In this document: positions 59,802 through 64,000 of the stretch, in pieces
How positions within the stretch are numbered: the first letter of the stretch is position 1
Layout of the letters: each line of letters opens with the position of its first letter
DNA from: CAZSDU01 sp964605775
Lineage (GTDB): Bacteria; Bacteroidota; Bacteroidia; Bacteroidales; FEN-979
DNA: 64,000 nt
NCBI GenBank assembly: GCA_964605775.1
Contig: CAZSDU010000008.1
Coordinates: forward strand, 32,724 to 96,723
Reading direction: 5' to 3'
Notes under the pieces: generated by a model
Told to the model about the DNA's origin: nothing
What the model saw: only the letters and a program-made list of their open reading frames with translations
Databases searched by the model: none
Program-made: the position numbers and the translations under genes

Positions 59802-60893
59802 ATGGTAATATTGGTATATAGTACTGCATTACTGGGCATGTTCATGGCCTTGGTGTTGTCGGTTTTCTTCCTGATCACCCCGAAAGGCAATAAAAACGAA
59901 AACCGGATATTAGCAGCGCTTATCCTTATTTTCGGATTCCAGATCTTCATCGCACTCGCCCTCGGGAATTACGGATACCGGTATTTCCTCTGGCCTCATC
60001 TCTACCTCTACGCGATGAAATTAACCTGCTTTGCATCGGGCCCCCTAATCTATTATTATATCAAAACGTTTATCCATAAAGACAAATCCGTTAAAATCCA
60101 ACTCATTCATTTTGTCCCTTTCCTTTTCAGCCTGGCTTTCTTTGGATATTTCAGATTTGACATCCACTTAATCGGCAGAACCTCTGTTTTTGTTCATTCA
60201 ATATGCCTTTTTCAGAATCTTGGTTACATCCTGTGGTCATTGTATTATATTAAAACAAACCGGGTCCCTTTCAAATCCATACTGTTTGATGATAAAGATT
60301 TCCCGTTAATGAACTGGATGCGCATGGTGATACTGGGTTATATTACCATCTGGGTTGTTCAGCTCAATTCGCTTTCCATTTATGTGATTTTAAAACAACC
60401 TGACTGGTGTGCCTATACCAGCAGCATCTTTATCCTCGTAATCCTGATTTTTACGGTGTGCATCATGTTCCTGCTGCTGATGAAACCCGATATTTATTAT
60501 GCAATCAAGTATAAAAACAACCCGCTGAATGCATCATCAAAAGAGGAATACCGGCAAAAACTCGATGACTATTTAACATTGCAAAAGGCCTATTTGAATC
60601 CGGATCTTTCACTGGAAAAGGCAGCCAGCGACATTTCGATCAATCCAAGGCAACTTTCGCAGGTTATCAATGAGATTTACAAAATGAATTTCAAGGGTTT
60701 TGTCAATGATTTCCGTATAAGGGAATGCATCAGGCTGTTTTCTGAAGATCGCCGGGATGAAAGAACCATCCAGGAGGTTTATTACATGGCCGGCTTCAAT
60801 TCAAGGTCAGTCTTCAACGAATTGTTCAAGGTCCGCACCGGTTTAACCCCAAAAGAATTTAAAGAGAAATTGAAAACAGGCAAAATAAACTGA
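59802..60893 (+). CDS. Membrane-bound AraC family regulator 2
   Basis: The 363-residue product has the same layout as its upstream neighbour and can be aligned with it along the whole length: ENRILAALILIFGFQIFIAL, GPLIYYYIKTFIHK, QLNSLSIYVILKQPDWCAYT and the HTH segments DLSLEKAASDISINPRQLSQ and FNSRSVFNELFKVRTGLTP. About seven helices precede the DNA-binding domain. The pair seems to have arisen by tandem duplication. Its targets are unknown; the two secreted-protein genes downstream share a promoter motif and are candidates. Confidence 0.8.
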   Translation: MVILVYSTALLGMFMALVLSVFFLITPKGNKNENRILAALILIFGFQIFIALALGNYGYRYFLWPHLYLYAMKLTCFASGPLIYYYIKTFIHKDKSVKIQLIHFVPFLFSLAFFGYFRFDIHLIGRTSVFVHSICLFQNLGYILWSLYYIKTNRVPFKSILFDDKDFPLMNWMRMVILGYITIWVVQLNSLSIYVILKQPDWCAYTSSIFILVILIFTVCIMFLLLMKPDIYYAIKYKNNPLNASSKEEYRQKLDDYLTLQKAYLNPDLSLEKAASDISINPRQLSQVINEIYKMNFKGFVNDFRIRECIRLFSEDRRDERTIQEVYYMAGFNSRSVFNELFKVRTGLTPKEFKEKLKTGKIN

Positions 60894-60907
60894 ATATTGT
60901 GGCCGAA

Positions 60908-60951
60908 AACATGTTCCCGGACAATTTGTCAAAGTCTGCTTGCTTATTTTG
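60908..60951 (+). promoter_or_regulatory. Bipartite promoter motif of the type IX-secreted protein gene
   Basis: AACATGTT (60908-60915), four bases, the dyad GACAATTTGTC (60920-60930), thirteen bases, then TTATTTTG (60944-60951, one mismatch from TAnnTTTG). The same elements at identical spacing precede the esterase gene. The ATG is at 60984. Confidence 0.5.
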
Positions 60952-60983
60952 TGCTAATTATGAAAACCTAAAAAAATTAGCAT

Positions 60984-62405
60984 ATGAAAAAATCAGCACT
61001 TACATCAATCTTGCTTCTTATGTTTGGTAATATTGTTACCTCACAACCCATACCTCCGGATAGCCTGTACCTGGGACAAACACCTCCGGGAAATACACGA
61101 AAAATATTTAACCTTACTGTTGACCCGGGCTACTATGCAGTTGAAAAAATTGCTGTTTCTCCGGATGGAAAAGAAATTTATTATGAGGAAACCAATAGCA
61201 GCTGGACTTCCTTCAAGATTAAATATTATAAATATTACAATGATCACTGGAATGCACCGGTCAATCTGTTCACTGGTTTTTATTGTCTATCAATATCTCC
61301 CGATGGGAATCATTTGTATTTTGAGAATAATAATTACACGGATGGCTGGGTATCCGAAAGGCAGGGAACGACCTGGAATCCCCCTGCAAGGTTCCTGAAA
61401 ACCTTCAATGTACATTCCCTGAATGTCACAAACCCCGGCAATTACTACCTTTCTTCATATCCGGAAGGGTGCTTGGGTCAAAGAGATATTTGCAGACTTA
61501 TCATAGAAAATTCTGACACATCATTGGTCGGATTGGGGCTCCCGATAAATTCAAGTGCCAATGAGGGTGACTTTTTTATTTCAAATGATGAGTCATTCAT
61601 GATCGTTATGTCGAACAGGCCAGGCGGTTATGGAAGTACTGACTTGTATTTAAGTTACCGGAAAAGCAATGGCAACTGGACCAATCCAAAAAACCTGGGA
61701 CCATCAGTAAATACATCCACGGATGATTTTGGTCCATATATTACAGCCGACGCGAAATACCTGTTTTATGAAAGTGGCTATGTGAGCACCGGTTCAATTT
61801 ATTGGATACAAATTGATCAACTCATCGACAGCCTGAGGTATACCAACTTTGTACCCTATGTAAAAAATCTGATCCCCGATCAGACAGCAATCAAAGGAGA
61901 ACCGTTCACTTTTACAATTCCCGACAGCACCTTTGTGGATGATGACGGCAACAATACACTCACCTACACTGCAGAACTTACCAACGGAAACCCTTTACCC
62001 GCATGGTTGACTTTTGACACCCTGGCAGGAACATTTACCGGAACGCCTGAAGTAACTGAAACGTTGAATATCAGGGTTACAGCAACCGATACTGCCGCTG
62101 CGGCTGCTTCAACGAGCTTTAAAATCATGGTAAATAATCCTGTTTCCATTGATCAGATACACGGGCAAATCGAAGGGGTGAGGATCTTTCCAAATCCAAC
62201 AAGCGGACTTTTAAATATATCGTTAGGGGCGTTTTCAGGTATAACTGTAAAAGTTGAAATCACCAATCCGAAAGGAGAAGTAATCCTGAAAACAACATTT
62301 ATACATTCCATTCTTCTTAACTTTTCAGACAAACCAAAGGGACTGTATCTTGCAAAAGTTTTTCTTGATAATGGCAATATCATCAGAAAGTTTTATGTCG
62401 AATAG
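60984..62405 (+). CDS. Type IX-secreted protein with propeller-like repeats and Ig-like domain
   Basis: The 473-residue protein has a signal peptide (ending IVTSQ). PD40/WD40-like repeats follow (AVSPDGKEIYYEE, SISPDGNHLYFEN, SNDESFMIVMSNRPGGYGST, ITADAKYLFYES), then a cadherin-like putative Ig domain (about 290-385; PAWLTFDTLAGTFTGTPEVT). The C-terminus is a type IX secretion sorting domain (VRIFPNPTSGLLNISL and KGLYLAKVFLDNGNIIRKFY). The protein is therefore probably exported through the outer membrane and surface-attached or released. Its ligand is unknown. Confidence 0.8.
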   Translation: MKKSALTSILLLMFGNIVTSQPIPPDSLYLGQTPPGNTRKIFNLTVDPGYYAVEKIAVSPDGKEIYYEETNSSWTSFKIKYYKYYNDHWNAPVNLFTGFYCLSISPDGNHLYFENNNYTDGWVSERQGTTWNPPARFLKTFNVHSLNVTNPGNYYLSSYPEGCLGQRDICRLIIENSDTSLVGLGLPINSSANEGDFFISNDESFMIVMSNRPGGYGSTDLYLSYRKSNGNWTNPKNLGPSVNTSTDDFGPYITADAKYLFYESGYVSTGSIYWIQIDQLIDSLRYTNFVPYVKNLIPDQTAIKGEPFTFTIPDSTFVDDDGNNTLTYTAELTNGNPLPAWLTFDTLAGTFTGTPEVTETLNIRVTATDTAAAAASTSFKIMVNNPVSIDQIHGQIEGVRIFPNPTSGLLNISLGAFSGITVKVEITNPKGEVILKTTFIHSILLNFSDKPKGLYLAKVFLDNGNIIRKFYVE

Positions 62406-62441
62406 ATGCCATTTTGCCTTTGATCAAAAAAACAGTCCATT

Positions 62442-62485
62442 AACATGTTAAAGGTCTATTAGACGAATTTTTCTTCCTTTATTTG
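62442..62485 (+). promoter_or_regulatory. Bipartite promoter motif of the esterase gene
   Basis: AACATGTT (62442-62449, inside the 12-base palindrome TTAACATGTTAA at 62440-62451), four bases, the dyad GTCTATTAGAC (62454-62464), thirteen bases, then TTTATTTG (62478-62485). The ATG is at 62512. It has the same element order and spacing as 60908-60951. Confidence 0.5.
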
Positions 62486-62511
62486 CACTAAATTAGCATA
62501 ATGACACCACT

Positions 62512-63639
62512 ATGAAAAAACCGAAACTGTTATTGATTGCCTGCCTGCTGCAAATGAGTTTAAGCGCCCAGGAGGATGTGGTTATCGGAAAGTACCGGAA
62601 ATTCGAATCAAAAATACTTGGAGGTGAAGTCACCTACTTGGAACATCTTCCCGACGGATATGAAAAATCGGATAAAAAATACCCCGTGGTCTTCATGATG
62701 AACGGACAAAACACTTCACAATTTGCCAATGATGCGGCCACCCTGGATAATCTTGCAGGCGAACGTGTCCCCGACATGATCCTCATCGGGATATCCAACA
62801 CGGGTGTGGCCGATACGTATTGGTCCTGTCCCAACGACAGCGGCCAGGTTCGTGGCGGAAAAAGCTTCTGTGCCTTTTTAAAAGAGGAATTGATCCCGGA
62901 GATTGAGAAAAACTACCGGTCCAATGGGTATCGGATTCTCGCTGGGCAGTCGAATACCGGTCTTTTCGTACTGTATAATTTTCTATTCCAGCCTGATCTG
63001 TTCAATGCCTATGTAATCGCCAGCCCCATGTTGGGATGGTGCCCCGATTTCTTTTTGAACAAAACCAAAAGCTTTCTTATAGATAATCCCGGGATCAGAA
63101 AAAAACTCTACATCTCCTATGGTGACCTTGATTATGTGCAGGTTCTCAATCACATGAACAATTATAAGGAGACGCTGAAGCAAGCGCCTGCCAGCCTTGC
63201 CTGGAAGATCGAATTGATCGGAAATACAAGTCATGTTCCCTATTCAAGCCTGAATAATGCCCTGCTGTTTTTCTTTTCCGGGTGCACGATGAATGCTGAA
63301 AGGAGAAAATTGAGCGTTCCGGAGATCAAATCACATTTTACAGAGTTGTCGAAGGAATACGGTTTCGAGGTCAACCCAAAGCCGGGCGTACTGCTCGATA
63401 TGGCGTTCGACCTGGGGGATGAAGGTAAAACAGGAGAGGCGATTGGAATCATGAATTATCTGATCAGCTTAGACCCCGATGCTGAAATGAATTATTATTG
63501 TCTTGGCCGGTTGCTGCAAAAATCAGGAGACATTGAATCAGCGAAGGCAAATTACAATAAAGCCCTGGGGATCAAACCAGACTTTGAACCCGCTAAGGCG
63601 GCATTGAAAAAACTGAATAACCAACAAGATCAGCCATGA
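62512..63639 (+). CDS. Secreted putative esterase with C-terminal TPR
   Basis: The 375-residue protein has a signal peptide (ending MSLSAQ) and an esterase D-like alpha/beta hydrolase domain (about 25-265). The nucleophile elbow is GQSNTG, with Ser in the usual place, and a His in NTSHVPYSS near residue 243 could complete the triad. Members of this family (e.g. Fes/IroE-like and YbbA-like hydrolases) cleave various esters, so the substrate is open. The C-terminal 90 residues hold a TPR pair (EMNYYCLGRLLQKSGDIESA; YNKALGIKPDFEPAKAALKK). It overlaps the start of a 39-codon ORF by ATGA coupling. Confidence 0.75.
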   Translation: MKKPKLLLIACLLQMSLSAQEDVVIGKYRKFESKILGGEVTYLEHLPDGYEKSDKKYPVVFMMNGQNTSQFANDAATLDNLAGERVPDMILIGISNTGVADTYWSCPNDSGQVRGGKSFCAFLKEELIPEIEKNYRSNGYRILAGQSNTGLFVLYNFLFQPDLFNAYVIASPMLGWCPDFFLNKTKSFLIDNPGIRKKLYISYGDLDYVQVLNHMNNYKETLKQAPASLAWKIELIGNTSHVPYSSLNNALLFFFSGCTMNAERRKLSVPEIKSHFTELSKEYGFEVNPKPGVLLDMAFDLGDEGKTGEAIGIMNYLISLDPDAEMNYYCLGRLLQKSGDIESAKANYNKALGIKPDFEPAKAALKKLNNQQDQP

Positions 63640-63755
63640 TTTGGCAAGTTGAGGTCATTTACGAGATCTGCCCCTTTGAAAAAAAAGAAATCGTTTCCCA
63701 ATTTGAGCTCAGAAAAATGAAAGAGCATCGTCCGACTAACAACAATTTAAGATGA
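63636..63755 (+). CDS. Possible 39-codon small protein, coupled to both neighbours
   Basis: This short ORF starts in an ATGA overlap with the esterase stop (63636-63639) and ends in a second ATGA overlap with the amidohydrolase start (63752-63755). The product would be 39 residues, beginning MIWQVEVIYEICPFEKKEIV and ending in a basic tail. No domain or signal is recognised. Perfect coupling at both ends argues for translation, but its shortness leaves chance possible. Confidence 0.35.
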   Translation: MIWQVEVIYEICPFEKKEIVSQFELRKMKEHRPTNNNLR

Positions 63756-64000
63756 ATAACCAGTTTGAAAGATTATTCGAAAAGATTCAAGAGACTCAGT
63801 TTGTCGATACGCATGAACATTTTATAGACGAGTCGGAGAGATTAAATTGTCTAAAACCATTCATCCCATGTGATGACTGGACAACTATTTTTGGTCTCTA
63901 TTCGAAATTTGATTTTGTATCAGCGGGGATGTCAAATAAAGATGTTGATTCATTTACATCGTCTGAGCTACGCCCGCTTGATAAATGGAAAATTATTGAG
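63752..64000 (+). CDS. Amidohydrolase family protein, N-terminal part (cut by window edge)
   Basis: The first 83 codons are open to the right edge. Residues 17-24 read FVDTHEHF, the N-terminal His-x-His metal-binding motif of amidohydrolase 2 family enzymes, preceded by a short helix. Nothing further can be said of its substrate. It is the last gene of the esterase group on this strand and is coupled to the small ORF. Confidence 0.7.
   Translation, partial: MNNQFERLFEKIQETQFVDTHEHFIDESERLNCLKPFIPCDDWTTIFGLYSKFDFVSAGMSNKDVDSFTSSELRPLDKWKIIE

Noticed and set aside
1..64000. tRNA or rRNA genes, CRISPR arrays, insertion sequences or phage genes
   Set aside because: None was recognised on either strand by reading; gaps between genes are all under 300 bases and contain no spaced repeats or transposase-like frames.

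Overview
The window reads as one contig of a Bacteroidota (Bacteroidetes) chromosome, most like an anaerobic or facultative member of the Bacteroidales/Marinilabiliales side of the phylum. The evidence is mixed but consistent. Promoters carry the Bacteroidota -7 element TAnnTTTG rather than TATAAT. Most genes lack strong Shine-Dalgarno sequences. There is a type IX secretion C-terminal tail, a Bacteroidota-type ECF sigma/FecR pair with a DUF4974 tail, STN and CarboxypepD_reg domains, LruC and DUF11 domains, and rnf genes in the order B-C-D-G-E-A. No tRNA, rRNA, CRISPR array, insertion sequence or phage gene was seen, and no gene-free stretch exceeds 300 bases.

Layout. 1-5339 holds the end of an acyl-CoA ligase, two flavoprotein oxidoreductases and a B12-binding radical SAM enzyme. 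5384-13039 is a block of envelope and secreted proteins: a barrel-like protein, a Tyr/Trp/His-rich protein, a DUF11-LruC protein with a small LruC-type lipoprotein, a secreted zinc phospholipase C-like protein and a cache lipoprotein. 13061-35657 is an ion-motive energy block. It holds apbE and rseC, the divergent DHOD-like gene plus rnfBCDGEA plus nhaD, an RND efflux operon whose pump is one 1819-residue chain continuing into a periplasmic-binding-like domain and a TolC domain, a small NqrM-like Cys protein, nqrABCDEF and a methylmalonyl-CoA decarboxylase-like gene.

35716-41080 is a signalling locus: an ECF sigma factor and FecR anti-sigma factor between two paralogous CarboxypepD_reg proteins, one of which has gained an STN domain, with no TonB-dependent receptor present. 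A divergent barrel-like gene shares a 10-base promoter motif with this operon. 41166-58517 is a two-component system (histidine kinase plus NtrC-type activator) divergent from an ABC export operon with one ATPase, a TolC, an adaptor, four FtsX/MacB-type permeases and a beta-propeller lipoprotein. A near-consensus sigma-54 promoter with upstream TGT..ACA sites lies between them. 58627-64000 has two tandem membrane-bound AraC regulators, a type IX-secreted propeller protein and an esterase-TPR protein that share the same promoter architecture, a 39-codon coupled ORF, and the start of an amidohydrolase.

How it may work together. Rnf and Na+-NQR both couple electron transfer to ion export, and NhaD exchanges Na+ for H+. 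One ApbE could attach FMN to RnfD, RnfG, NqrB and NqrC. The RND and ABC exporters would draw on the resulting ion gradient and on ATP respectively. The most unusual items are the RND-binding-domain-TolC fusion, the receptor-less STN/FecR/sigma locus, the four-permease sigma-54-linked exporter, and the paired promoter motif at 60908-60951 and 62442-62485.
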